DNA of 64,000 nt from Coffea arabica (GCF_036785885.1 NC_092320.1:13083557-13147556); one strand, 5' to 3'; positions 13,500 through 26,760 are shown, counted from the stretch's first letter. The notes: generated by a model not told the origin, from the letters alone. Made by a program: numbers and translations.

Positions 13500-15004
13500 A
13501 AGTTGTAGATTACGTGAATTTGGTGCTTAAAAGTCTAGAGATTTGGTTTCTGTTTATTCAGTTTCTTGCGCTTTTCTACTTCTAGGAAGTTGGGGGCGGT
13601 TAGAAACAGATGTCAGCAAATCCCACCAACAGGTGGCAGCACAGTTCTAAGTCCCTGAGTTCCCACTCTTTTGCTTGGATATTATCCACAGACGCATTTA
13701 TAATTTTTTTTTAAAATTTGCCAAAATTACTAGTGGACCACTTATTTTGATTTTTAAGAGTAAATCAAGATATTTGTTTTCTGCTTGTATCTGTAAAACT
13801 TAAAAGGAAATATATTCCTGTACTCGGTCGTAATTTTTTTGTTTTTTCTATTTTTTTGGTGGATTAATCTTTAATTTGGAGACCTAATTAGCTTTAGATC
13901 CTGAGGTGAGCCTAATTAAGAGGAATTCATGGTTGTTTCCAATTTTTGTACGACTAATTTTTTGCATATTTATTTGAGAATTTTGAGCAATTGAATATGC
14001 AATAATCATCTAATATTTCAATCTTTAAAAATTTATTTTACCTTTTCTTAGTAAAAAAATATTTAAATAAATTTAATTTCAATTATTATCACGAGTCAGA
14101 GAACGTCCTATTTATTTCACTTTACTTCTTTTGACTTTGAAGTTCTCCGCCAGCAAATCCAGAGTCCCTCCCACCGACCCATTTATGATGAGTTTGCTCC
14201 AGCTCTGTCGAGGAAAATTCCAGCCCAACAGATTTTTTTAATGGTTATCCCCTGTCCTGTACCTCCACTCAAAACGAACCATTTTCTGTTCTTTTTCTTG
14301 TATGCTTGAGAGGAATTTTTCCACTCCATTTTCGTCTATAATGAATTGTCAATTTCAGGCAGGGACAAGGCAAATTAAGGACCCTGATAAGGTTGCCAGT
14401 TGCTGGCAGACAGATTAGCTGGAGGGGTGCAGCATCACAACCATATTTTGTTTACTAGAAAGGATCCTTTTCTGCCAATTCTAATCCAGTGGATTACTAC
14501 AGAAGGAAATTGTACATTAATTTGATCGACTTCTGTTGCTACTAGTGACAAATTAAGACATTTATTTATGGCTAATGGACACTCTACCTCTAGCAGATGG
14601 CTCTGCAAAAGCTGTACACAAGATGATTAATTCCTCTGAAGATTAGGAAGCAGTACTTTCATTTCTTAGTCTGATAGCATGGAGGGGAGGCAGCTAAATC
14701 CACCAAATCCTTTTTTTTTTTTTGGCATTTACAGCAAAAATTTCGGAATTGTGTAATTTGCTTTAGTAAATTTATTCTAGTAGGAAAGCAAAGGCGGAAT
14801 CAATGGAAAGTGACTGGTTGAAATGCTATTTCATCACTGGAATGTATAAACGGTAGAATCGAACAAGACATGTAATCCTTAAGTTCTTTCTTGATAATTT
14901 GTAATTCAATATTTTAGGGTGTATTGACTTGAGCCAAATTCTGCCATAGCTGGCAACCTGTAAAATGAAATGCCATAATAATTTTGTCAAAAACCAATTC
15001 TGTT
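13500..15004. other. Intergenic between the unknown gene and CER3
   Basis: AT-rich spacer holding the 5' flank of the unknown minus-strand gene and the 3' flank of CER3. No further gene or element was identified. Confidence 0.5.
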
Positions 15005-18000
15005 CTAATGCTGAATCAATTTTCTGACGCTTGAGACTGGTTTCAGTCCATGCTTCAATGCTGCTTCCCATACAACATCAATTCTATCTACATCAATTGC
15101 TCCAACTTCATGGTGAGTCCAACCTTCCAAGGAATGAACCAGCCCACCAGCATGGCATGCATGGACAACACCTCTATCCATGGTATACTGTTTTATGATA
15201 ATTAAGCAGAAAACAAGAATTAAGTTAGAACAAATTAAAGACTTAGGCAATCAATTCGAGGGATTTGCGTAAAACTGCTTACCTCACAGCATCCTAGTCC
15301 TTCAACATCTTCAGGTAACTTCATAGCTGCTAGATCACCATACGTGCAGTCCCTTCTGAACCGCAGAATTGGTGGAACCACAAATTGATGAAAATGCGTC
15401 CCTGGTGGTGCAAATCTTTGCTCTCTAGGCGTAATCCACTTGCCAACAATCCATGTCTGTCAGGACAGAAGAAACTGAATTGGACCTTATAAAACGAAGG
15501 TAATACATTATTGTGATGCCAAAAAGTTTTTCTTACTCCTGTAACAAGTTTATAGGTCTTTCAGAACTTGGTTTTTAAGGTTCATAATTGGTATCATACA
15601 CGGATTCTGTTAGCAATAGTTAGCTGCACAAGGCAATCGATAGAAATGATAATTCTGTGGGAAGCTACAATATCATACCTTACAGTTCTGAGCAGCTTGG
15701 TACTTTGACACTTGGACTAGATACTTCTGATATTCTGTTGGGGCTTCCTTCTGAATCTTTTGAAATCTTTCTGTTGATAATGTCAACATCTGCAATGGTG
15801 TTCTTACATATTTCAGTTCATGAAACACCCTTACTATCATAGTCAAATAGGTAGGAAATGAAATTATTCGCAGCATAACTTCTTTTTTTGTTTGGGGGGG
15901 GGGGGGGGGGGGGGGGGGGGATGGGGTACGTTGAAGGAGACATTAAGGACTTGTTGAGAGAAATAATAAGCTTTGAAAGTGTAGTTACCAGAACTCTAAC
16001 TCTTTTCCTGCACAGGTAAAGAGCAATTGCTCTTCCAAGTTTGGAGGTAGATCCGCTTAAGAATACCTCTGTCACATCGTCTGGAATCTCATTGAGAGTC
16101 ACAGCTGCTGTTAGTGTGTTACCATGAACAACTCTAACTTCAAGGTCTGGATGCTTGTTCACAAACAGTGTACCACCGCCATTCAGAGCCTCATTCTGCA
16201 AGAAGATGGATTAGGAAACTAGAATAGTTAATTAAACCAAACCGTTACGATTACATATTTTTACAATTCATACAAGCATTCATTTACAATCTGCAAATAG
16301 AATATAAACGGGCAGTCCATTTTGCAGATAAAAAGCTCATTCTTGTCAAGGTTTCGACATTGTTTATCAATGGATTGAGATTACTTTGCAAAAATTTGCA
16401 AATTGTTTTTGGATCAAAATTTTCTGATCTAACCATCTAGATTCAACGTTGTCTTCATTAAGACAATGTCAGAATTGTTCAATATAGGCTCTTCTATTTA
16501 ATTACAATGGGCTAATTTAACACTGCAGTGCGGGAAACATTGAAATGACACGAGTATATATGACACAAAACTGTATGAAATCACAGATAAATGTATGAAG
16601 GGCAATGCTGACACAATAGGTACTGTATTTTGCAGGGCCAAATTACGAATCCCTTTCTTTTATAGGGATAAGGACAAACATCTCCTACTTATATGTCTTC
16701 AATTGGATTTGCCATTTGTCAAATCAAGCCACAGTAACAATCAACAACTAATGAAGATAGTTTCAGCTATCACAATCTGTACTCGTAGATACAGCAGGCC
16801 ATTGCATGTGGCTTCCTTACTAACATTAACTCATGCCAGACAAGTTCCCAACGGCCCCTATTTTGTCACATGGACATGGACAAAATTTCATTGAACTTGT
16901 GAGATTGATATTAGAATCTAATTCTCCTTTGACATCAAATGTTTGATGAAAACAAGAAAAGGTTTTCATTGAGCTTGTTCCCACTAGACCAGCCTACTAC
17001 ACCCAGCTGGTCCCCTGCTGGTCTAGTAGTTTTCACGCCAGGAGTAAAAGATTTTAAGCTTACCAAAATATCCAGCCCCAAGAAAAAAAAAACCACATTT
17101 AACAACAAATGAGTGATGATCATGAGACTAGTTAATTACGCAATGTCAACAATTTCAATCTCATATCTATAGTCGATATTTCTTTCACCATGCAGAAAAA
17201 CTTTTGTCATGCATGAGCTGAAAAGGTGAAACAACTGTACGAAAAGTTAGGGCAATGTGACCTTATTCAATGCAGCAAGGCTGATAACTTTGACTCCCAA
17301 TCTATTAGCCCTTAGAATAGCCTCCTCAATGTGTTTATTAATGCCATCAGCCGCAAACGGTAAAAAGTACTGCAGAAAGAAAGAAACACGCAAATCAGGG
17401 ATTTTCCTGGATTCAGCAAAGAATGCTATATATCATCAACTGAACTTAATAAATGATCACAAACCTGAAAACCAAAGCGAGGAACAGACCAAGTTTGATG
17501 CAGCATGCCTCTGAGCTTGTAGAAGGAGACCAAGAAAGTTTTGGACTTAGCCCACATCAGAAGCATTACGACAAAGCAAATTGGCAACCAAGGGAGTAAG
17601 ATAACTCTAGTTGTGTAGGGCATGGATCCATATGATCTGAATACAAATTGGGCGTGCATGGCTGAGGTCATGTCCACCACATGAGCCAAGAACACAAAGT
17701 CTGGCACCCTAGAATTTTTACCTGCATTGGAATTCATGTCCGATCAATATCAACTAGAAGAAGGTGAATAGTAATTCCTGTACCTTTGCCTTACTGGATA
17801 ATAAAGAGAGTAGCAGGCTGTATAAAGAGGTTATGTATGGACCCCATATTTATTGTTCGAGTTACGCTTTTTCTTAGTACGCTTTTTCTGATAATTTATT
17901 TGTTTCCATTGTGGCTTGCTCTAGATTTGGGACCATTAATGAATGGCATACTACTCTTTCCCACTGAATTTGTTGTTGCCAACGAGAGTCCAGTCCTCTT

Positions 18001-20198
18001 GGGGTTTTTTCTTAATTTTTCGGTTATAATGGACATTTTCTGCTCTGGTACGAGAAAAAATAATCAACTAAATTCTCAAACTTTCAAGAGGAGGCTCGGT
18101 GGATCTAAGAATCAGAAGCCTTGAATCAAATTCCTCTTCCTGCTTCTTAAATCCCTTCCCTCCCATGCCAAAAGAAATTAAAACAAAAACTCTCAAACTT
18201 CCTACAAATATAATGTGCATGAAAAGGCAAAAATATTTTCCCATCATGATATGTTTTTGAACATTATACCTGCGTCTAAACTGAATTTCTTGTGCATGTC
18301 CCATGATTTGCTGTTCAGGGTGTTGCCTAGCAGATCATAAATGGGCATGAAAAGGCAAAAATTGGTACCCATCTCCGTGCGGTGCAGGCTGTGATATCTG
18401 CAATGTCACCCAAAAAAAAAAAAAAAACCGAATGCTGCGTTAGTGTGGGTGATAACCCGGAGAACAGACACACAATGGAAGCTATTCAAGAGTTATCTAC
18501 ATCAGAATTCATGTGCTGATGCCACAGCCTTTGAGGCAGGTGCACCAACTTTTGTAAGTCACTTGCTTTCTTCTAGTGCTAAAAATTTAAAACCATCTGA
18601 AAACTGGCGCGCGGATAACAAGGACGCCGAACCCCACTTATTAACTATCCGCTAAGTTGGATGGATGTATTGGAAGCTGTAGTTTCATGATTGGTTCATC
18701 AACTGCCAGTCTTTAATCTCAATAAATTAGTAGGTCTCGCACAGTATTACTCTTTTGGATGTACTAGATTTTGAAAGTAAATTTTGCCCATTAAATAAAT
18801 TTTCAGCTTTAAACAAAGTGCAAGTGTGTACTAAAGTCCAGCCTATTAACAGTTCTCCTAGAACTTTGGAAATTGTTTTGTAGTAAAGCAAATTGAACTA
18901 AAATATTTAAAATCAGCCGCATGTTTTTTTGCCTCTTTGTACCGAACTGTCTCTCTTAGTCCCAATTTATCTTAATAAATAATCTTGGTAGCTACAATTT
19001 AATAATTACTCTATAAAAACCTTCTTACTTACCGCGTCAAGAATGTTGTCTAACTTCTCAAATTATTACTATAAAAACATTCTACAGTGCTCCATAACTT
19101 TGGGATCACTCTACTTCTTGCAGAATTATAGACTGGAAAAAAAGTAAAAGAAAAAAAAAATTTCGAAACATGCGTAAAATTAACCTTGCAGTTACTTACG
19201 TTGGCGAATATAGGAGGTATCGAAGAAAAGGGAATTTTTCAAATATCTGATGGGGCAAGATTTCGGTATTGCAATGCCCTAAACATCTTAGTAAATCGAA
19301 AATCAAGACGTAGCCATAGATCATGCTTATTGATCCAAGTCCAAGAAAACAAGCCCCAACAATAGGAACTCCAATCACAACAGCCAACACAAGATGCTCA
19401 AGAAGTGTGAGATGGCCAGCTGCATATTGAACAACAAAATTATCAGCAAATAAATCGAAGTTTTGGGTAGAATTTAAATCTAAAAAGTGGGTTTTGAAGT
19501 TCCACCTGTGAAGGGTTGAGGGACAGGAGAGGAATGATGGAGTGAATGGTAATTGGTGAACAGATACTTCCCGTGAAAGTATTTATGCGTCAAGTAATAT
19601 AGAGGCTCCGAGATTGCAATATGGAGCAAAACAATAGCAACGAAGCCTCTTGTGTTCCATAGAGGAAGATCAGCAAGAAACGGGAACTTGTAGAAGATTA
19701 ACGTAGCAAGAGCTGCTTGAAGCAAAATGAAATTATCCCTGAAAAATAAAACCAGCAAATGTCAAACTAAAATTGCACACAACTATTGTTTATTAAAAAA
19801 AAAAAAAAGTACAAAAAGACCAGCATCTACCAGTCCCATTCTTTATCAATCTGCTTAAAATCTACTCCTTCTTTGATGATCCGGCGATTTCGAGTAAGAA
19901 AAAGCATGTTGCTGTAAGAGGTCCATGAATGATACATGAAACACCTAAGAACACATAAGATTAGAATGTGCAGACACCAAAGGGCCTGGCTGCAGGTATC
20001 TTCTTGATGCCTTGCATGTAAGATCTTTGCAAGAAATGGTCCATATAGGATATACTGTTCAAAAGAAATGAAACAAAAATGAGCATCCAGCACTAAAATA
20101 CATGAAGAGCCGTTCTTGTTTTCTTAGACAGATTAAAGTCCTGTTACCTTGAAACTTCCCAAGCCTTCCCATGGCCATGTTGACAAGAGTGCAACCAT
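15005..20198 (-). CDS. CER3: CER3/WAX2-type very-long-chain alkane synthesis protein
   Basis: CER3 acts with CER1 at the endoplasmic reticulum to turn very-long-chain acyl-CoA into the alkanes of cuticular wax. Eleven exons join in frame: 20198-20148, 20054-19831, 19738-19506, 19419-19200, 18397-18270, 17721-17465, 17369-17262, 16195-15989, 15789-15679, 15456-15283, 15187-15005. The 631-aa product matches the usual length (about 632). The start [17 protein letters not shown] is the family N-terminus. Histidine boxes of the fatty-acid-hydroxylase type lie at HKYFH (143-147) and HSLHH (156-160). The third box, normally HxxHH, reads HSLHR (245-249). The C-terminal half is the WAX2 domain, with [17 protein letters not shown] and [13 protein letters not shown]. 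The SSPVPQPF stretch separates it from CER1. A TATA box lies near 20396-20403. Apart from R249 nothing suggests loss of function. Confidence 0.95.
15894..15920. repeat. Run of 27 G in a CER3 intron
   Basis: Twenty-seven consecutive G on the plus strand, inside the 199-bp intron between CER3 exons 8 and 9. The transcript would carry a C tract about 100 nt upstream of the splice acceptor. The length may be unreliable in the assembly. Confidence 0.8.
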
Positions 20199-20395
20199 TT
20201 TCCAAGTCGTACAATCTTTTCTGGCTCTGTCTTTCTCTTATAGGTGTAAATGGAAATGGAAACGATTGAAAACCAGAGAAGAGAACCAAGAGGAAGAAAT
20301 GGAGAGATTTTGAAAGTTTGGTTTGGTTCTCTTATCGACAAGCAAGGTGTAAAAGAAGTCTCTCTTGCTCTTTTTTCTCACCCAAGGATTATATA

Positions 20396-20403
20396 CTTAT
20401 ATA
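20396..20403 (-). promoter_or_regulatory. Likely TATA box of CER3
   Basis: On the minus strand TATATAAG lies about 200 nt upstream of the CER3 ATG, followed by a GA/CT-rich leader. Position and sequence fit a plant core promoter and imply a leader of roughly 170 nt. Confidence 0.55.
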
Positions 20404-20584
20404 CTGAGTCATCAACTCCATTGATTGCATTTTAGTGTAATAACTTTGGAAGACAAGTCAAGTGTGAATGTGTAATCAAATGTATCGAATTCGACGCGTT
20501 CGTCGATGTACTACTCTTACAGTACAATATGGCACAGCTGTGGTCCTGGCGACTCTCAGAATTTAATGCATCTTTAGTGCTATG

Positions 20585-20795
20585 CACTTGAGATCCTCGG
20601 TGACATGTTTTCTATGCCAATCCAATGCCACCAATAGTATTGTGTCAAGTGTCATGTTATTATTTACCCTTATGTTAAATCAAGCCAAATTAAATTATTA
20701 GAAAATTAAAATATAAATAATAACATGACACTTGGTACAACATTATTGGTGGTATTGGGTTGGCATAGAAAATATGTCACCGAGGATCTCAAGTG
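20585..20795. mobile_element. Palindromic MITE-like repeat upstream of CER3
   Basis: Two arms of about 80-90 bp, starting CACTTGAGATCCTCGGTGAC and running to ATAACATGACA, are inverted copies with scattered mismatches around a short AT-rich centre. Similarity may extend a little beyond (a gcta(c)atg motif on both sides). No clean target duplication was found, so the superfamily is open. It lies about 180 bp upstream of the predicted TATA box of CER3. A transcript would fold into one long hairpin. Confidence 0.75.
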
Positions 20796-23235
20796 AGTTC
20801 CATGTAGCATTTTTGCGTGTCTTGGAGATGCGGATGTAGAGGTTTTTTTTTTTTTTTTTTTTTTCTTTTAAGAAAATTACGGAGTACTAGCTAATGGAGA
20901 ATTCAAATTCTTATCTTGGGGGGAGGTGGGGGTAGTTGCCTTGTCTAAATAAGGCACTAGCAATCTCTCAAAGATCAATAGTAATAATATACGAAACCAC
21001 CCAAGTCACTGAAAAATGCATGGATGGCCTACCCTGTTTTTTTAAATGGAATAGCTTCTTATTTTCTCCTAAACTTCTTTTTTTATTGATGAGAGATTCC
21101 TAATCTTCTAAGAGAAAAGTTGAAAAGAGAAAGACTTAAAGTCGCGCTAGAATACTCGTGATCACTCAAGTAATGAGTGTGTTTGGATAGGAGATTATTT
21201 GAAATTATTATTGTAATACTTTTTTGTAATGTAATGTATATAAAATAAAAAAATATGTTGAAAATTATATTTGTGATATAAGCAAATAATTTAAAACCTA
21301 ATAATGGCTATAACAATTATACATGTTGAGTCTTAGAACTTTTCTTGCGGTTTTCATGAATTAAAACTCAATTCTTTTCTTGTCTTTCGGGCAATCGACC
21401 AAATTTTTGGTTGTATAGGCTGGATATTGCCTGGTTAGTGTAGTTGATCGGTCCTAGGAGGAAAACGACATGACTTTCCCATAGCCACAAAATGCCAAAG
21501 AACTTTCCCTCTTTAAGGCCTTATTTGTACTTGAAAAATGTAAAAAAATTTTTAAAAAAAAAAAAGAAAAAGAAAAAAAATGTAAACTTGGAAACAAGAG
21601 TCAATTATTTGATGATTCACAAGAACACTTGTAACAAGAATCAGAATCTATGATTGACTTTCCATCACCTTTTCTTTCTCCCATATCTTCTTGCCCCCGA
21701 TTTAATCTTTTGGTTTAACCAGGTGAAACAGATGTTGTATGCATATTTGTTGAACCGACCTAGGCCTCTTCCTCTTCAATTTGTCTTGCCAACCACTAGA
21801 GGTAGCCTGCTCTTTTTTCCACTGATTATTTTAATGCGGACCGTAATTAATTAAATCTTGTTGAGGAGGTCCAGTTGGGACCGACCGGTTTCGTGAGGGG
21901 CTGTCATGCATTCAATTCATCAAGAATTAGTGGATTTGATTTGTATGGTGCTGATGAATTGTGCCCAAAACATTTGCTTAAACACATCCACTTTTTTTTT
22001 TTTGTTCTTCCCCAATTTTATTGAGGTTTATCGATGAGCCAAATGGCAGCTTTTCCTAACCGGAAAATTTTAAATCGGATGATTCCAAATTCCATTTAGC
22101 ATCAGACAGCACATTTTGGAAACACTACTAATCAATAACGCCGCAACAGCACATGAGATTAATTTTTGGATTAGCCAAATTCCATGTTTTCGAGGTTGTG
22201 GTGTATAATCACAATCTGTGTTTAATTTCTCTAGCCAATTTTGACGGATTAGGTAACAAGGATGTTATGATTAGTGAACTTTGGAACCTTTGAAGCTAGT
22301 AATCTTTTTTTTTTTTGTCTGTATTTGAAAATCCTTTTAAACCTACCATTTGTTTTGTACTTTACTTAACAACCACAATTAATACCTCAACGTCGCATGC
22401 TGCTGAAAAACACAACAGACGCCTGCTTGTCTGCATCTCATGAGTTTGAAAGACGGCTCCTAATTAATTAATAGGGATTAGAAAAAGTAAAGGCGATATT
22501 TTCAGCAATGCATCACAAATTTAATGTAACTGGGTGCAATTTGCAGAGTCGTGTGAGAGGAAGAGAGATACTTCTGGCCAAGGGATTCCCGTGAAGGTGT
22601 TCGTATTGTCAACTATGGTGGGCACAACTAATCCAAGGCATAAATTAGGCTAAATCCAACAAAGTGTCTAGCAAACACTTGTTAACCAACCCTTTATTTT
22701 TTTTTATTTATATATATCTATGTATATGTATATATATATTTTTTTTCAGGTCTGGATATATATAAGGGCCCTTAATGCATGCTATTGCTAGGATCAAACT
22801 TAAAACTGAATAATGTTTGCAAACAAATATTAAATAATTCACATATATATATATAGTGAAATTTGAACATAAAATCTTTAAATTCTAGCGTTAACGCTTC
22901 ATTACTAGGGATTATCCGCTCCAAAGACGAACAACAACCTTTACTTGGAAAAGATTTTGCTTCAAAGCTCAAGCCAATAACTTAATTGAACTTACGATTT
23001 GACCATTTCCCGATACGAAGTAAACCTATACCTATATGCCGACTGTAGCCATCAACCATTTAGGCCTACTATTCACCGGTAGCAGATGGGCAACTGGTCG
23101 TCTTGGGCCAATCATCCCGTTTGATCTATTCAACATTGACACACACTTGCTTGTCTTTGGCATTTTTTGCACAAAAAATAGACAGGTCGGTGAGGTATAG
23201 AAGTCCAATTCCTCCTCTTGGGGGCAAATGAAATA
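20796..23235. other. Intergenic, no gene seen
   Basis: AT-rich spacer. Around 21178-21310 a stretch beginning GTGTTTGGATAGGAGATTAT looks like one end of a MITE but its partner end is missing. TA microsatellite runs lie near 22707-22740 and 22842-22854. No coding region recognised. Confidence 0.5.
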
Positions 23236-23584
23236 CTTCCTCCGTCCCGTTTTGTTAGTCTTGGTTTTTTTTCACACAGATTAAGAAAGTGTAATTAATT
23301 TGGCTGGAAACATAAATTTAGATTAATAATTTCCTAAAATACCCTTATGCTAATCACGAAAAGTGCCAATTAATATCAGTTACAGCTAATGGGTTAGTAT
23401 TGGAAAAGCTCAATGTATTCAATGTAGTGGGTTAGTATTTAATAACAATGTATTAATAACAAGATATTTAATAAGGGTATTTTAGACAATTTGAAAGATT
23501 ACTACATTTCTTAATGGGAAAGTGGACTACAATTTGGGACAGACGAAAAAGGAAAACAAGACTATCAAAATGGGACGGAGGGAG
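23236..23584. mobile_element. Stowaway MITE, copy 2 (inverted)
   Basis: A 349-bp element with ends CTTCCTCCGTCCCGT and its inverse (GGGACGGAGGGAG), flanked by TA on both sides. The interior is in the opposite orientation to copies 1 and 3: the block ending in 'caatttgggacagacgaaaaagg' is the reverse of their left part. Non-coding. Confidence 0.88.
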
Positions 23585-23586
23585 TA

Positions 23587-24940
23587 GCACCCACTTCATA
23601 GACAATAAATTAGGAACAATCATTCACGCACTAATAATATATATATATATATAAAAAATTCTACGCTAAACGACAATAATATAATATGTAGAAAAATTCT
23701 GTACTAAACGACAATACAATGCGACTTAAGCGTAGAAATGAATTAAAAGATGACCCCGCCTCCTTAATTTTAAAGAATTCATTTTTGTAGACAGACTCGT
23801 ATATATTAAATAGGTTTAAGTGTATATTATAAGCACAAATTTTTAAACCTCCTAATGTATATGCTATATCTGCATGTAAAAAAAAAAAATTAATGCAACA
23901 AATAAAGAACTACTAGGCTCTGCCACCTCTCCGTAGCCTCCAATTACCATCAACGAAACCAGCTTATGCATTTCTTCACAGCAGCGTCATTATCGAACCA
24001 GAACAGCTAAAATGTTACAAGCGGCAAGTAGTATGCGCCGACTTCAAATTTGATAACGTGCAAGTTTTGAAATTCTCTTTTGGACTAATTTCACGTGAAC
24101 TAGCAGGACTGATTTATTCTACAAATTCAAAAACCATGTAAATCCAGATCAACTTATACAAATATAGACGAGACGACGGTTAAGGTTCTTGATTCTGAAT
24201 TTTGCCAAGATATTTAACCATTGCACACCACGTATTCTGGATTCAGCCCCATGTTCATGATAAACACAAGTAACTACTTCCCACATGTTGATGGTTTTAG
24301 TTTCGATCCACTTGTGGTGCCCGCTTATTTAGTTGCAGGCGTACTGATCTGCAGCATATTTTGATATTTCTCATTCGAGCCGCATTCATGACTAGACGTC
24401 TAGGGGAGGAATAATAACCACATGTTTTCTTGAATCTTTGAAAGGATAAGGGCCTTGTTGGAAGCAAGTTTTTTTTTTTGTTAAGTTTGTCTATTACAAG
24501 TTTTTTAAAAGGTTTAGCTACGGTAATCTCAAAAAATTTTTAAAAATTTTTAAATTATACATTTCAAAACTTTTTTTAAAAACTTCTACAGTAAAATTTT
24601 AGATAAATATCCAAAAAACTCACCTTCCAAACAAACGAGGTTTTCGTGGGATAATGATGCAAAGCAAACATGTTCAAGCCCATTTTATGTTTGCAGCCGT
24701 AGAGTTATGGAGAACTGATAATTGTTTCAAATGTCAAGATGTCATTTACGTAAAGAATGAAACTTACCATGTGAATACCCTACCTAACCAGCTGTCGCCA
24801 TACATGCAATCAAAACTACATCATTTTCGATCATGCCATACTTTGAGTGTTCATTCTTTTGTCTGAACAACAGCGCTAATAAGAAGTAACTATTCCTTAG
24901 GCAATGAAAACAATATAGGATCCCTGTTTCTAGGTTCTTC
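23587..24940. other. Intergenic with a partial MITE
   Basis: No gene. About 24450-24640 shows inverted ends GGCCTTGTTGGAAG and CTTCCAAACAAACGAGG around poly-T/A-rich arms, a MITE common in dicots. A related end begins at 63896. Its target duplication could not be defined. Confidence 0.5.
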
Positions 24941-24944
24941 TTCT

Positions 24945-26760
24945 TCTTTTTGACATGCGAATGAAGGGATTTGTTATCAATACCGGCGACTGGGACGAAG
25001 CGAGGTCCGTATGTAAAGCTTTTTCATAATTTCCTGCCGGACAATGACATTGGGCAAAACTAGATAAGTGACATATGGAAAACCAAGAAATAGTTGCAGT
25101 TGCATTGGGAAAGAAATAGTGTTCCACCAGGGACCAGGCTAGTTCAGTACCATGTAAAAGCTTTTCATAACCTGGAAATGAAGGGAATTGTTATCAATGC
25201 CAGCCACTAGGGACCAAGCTAGTTTAGTATGTTAAAGCTTTTCATATTTTCTTGCCAGAAATAGTGCACAAAACTAAATGATGTTATCAGTGAAATTATA
25301 AGAAATTGAGAATCAAGGAGGAGCTCTGCAGTTTGGAATGTCATCAGTGAAATAGTGTTGCAAAATTGGGACCAAGCTAGTAATTTGGCATGTAAAGTAG
25401 GGGTGGGCACGGATCGGGTACCCGCCCCTAACATGATTTAACTGACCCGACCCTAATATTTTCGGATCAACCATTTTGTGACCCTAAGCTGCTCCTAATA
25501 TCTTCGAGTACCCGAAAAAAATACAGGTCATAGGGTACCCGCCTTATGACCCGCCACTAAAAAAAAACTATTTTCCAATAAAAAATTGTTTTCCACTTAA
25601 TATCAACATGTTTTTCAATTAAAAAAGCATGCTTTCCAATTAATATTAGTAGAGATATTGTAATTAAAGTCCATACATCACCATTTTCACACATTTCATC
25701 CAACAATCAAATCGATCTCATAAATTTAGTATATATTAGAATTATAATATCTAATAGATAAAACGAAGTTTCATAATAATTTTGAGTACATCACCATTCT
25801 CATACATTTCATCTTTTTACAATACAACAAACACAAGGATAATAAGTATTTGGCAACTTCCCCAACTTTCTTAAGGATGTTATGGTACAAGACTGCATCC
25901 CAAATAAGTCGATAGTGAAATCAAGTTCAGAAAAGAATTGAATAGAACTAATTATTTTTTAAAAAATTATAACAAAAATAACCTTGAAAAATCTTCCCCA
26001 ACTTCTTTACATCTTTGGAATAGACCTTATGGTATTAAAGGTGATGAAAAAGAAAAATAAATTTCTTACACTAAATAAAAGAGACAAATTTAAGAGACAT
26101 AGTTGCAATAAAATAAATCAAATAAATAAATAAATGAAAGACACAAATGTTTTAATTATCTAGCTAACAGAAAATTGAAACTCCAAACACAAATCTTTGA
26201 TTGAATTGATGCAAAATTTGCAGGAAAAGATCGATGGAGGTAGAATAAAAATAAAAAGGATGAAAGGAATGAACAATTTTTATAACAGAGTTTCACAAAT
26301 TTTTTTTTCATTTTGTTCGTTTGGTTCATGTTTCATCGAGAATATTCGCTTTCTTCAAACAAAATGAGGAGAGGTGGATCATATAGGATTAGAATATAAG
26401 TCTTTGAACCACTTCACTTGCACTTAGAATTAAAAATTATAAAGTTATAAAATGATGCATAATTTTTTAATATTTATATAATATACCTTGCGGGTTTGAA
26501 TTTTTCTGATCCGCATCCATATCCGATTTTTACAGGTACCAAACCCTCATCTATCCTGCTAAGAAAAATTGGATCGAATATCCTATTTTTCGGATCGGAT
26601 CAGATCGGATTCATCGGATTTTCGGATCGACGGGTTTTTTGGCTCACCCTTAATGTAAAGGCCTTTCATATTTTCGTGCTAGAAAAGGTGAACTAAATGA
26701 TGTCATTAGTGTGACATTATAAGAAATTGCGAACCAAGAAATAATGTTGTTGTTGCACTG
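24945..26760. repeat. Decayed tandem repeat split by a hAT-type element
   Basis: Several diverged units of about 100-190 bp recur with shared words: GGGACCAAGCTAGTT, TGTAAAGCTTTTCATA, TTGTTATCAATGCC, and 'ttataagaaattg.gaa.caag'. Examples begin near 24958, 25130 and 25205. One more continues at 26655 after the inserted element 25398-26652. No coding potential. Confidence 0.6.
25398..26652. mobile_element. Non-autonomous hAT-type element with GGATCGGGTACCCG ends
   Basis: A 1255-bp element from TAGGGGTGGGCACGG to GGCTCACCCTTA, with short imperfect terminal inverted repeats. It is flanked by a perfect 8-bp duplication ATGTAAAG (25390-25397 and 26653-26660), the hallmark of hAT transposition. 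Both subterminal zones are dense in Asp718-like GGGTACCCG or GGATCGGAT motifs in both orientations. The AT-rich interior has no transposase frame. Confidence 0.85.
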
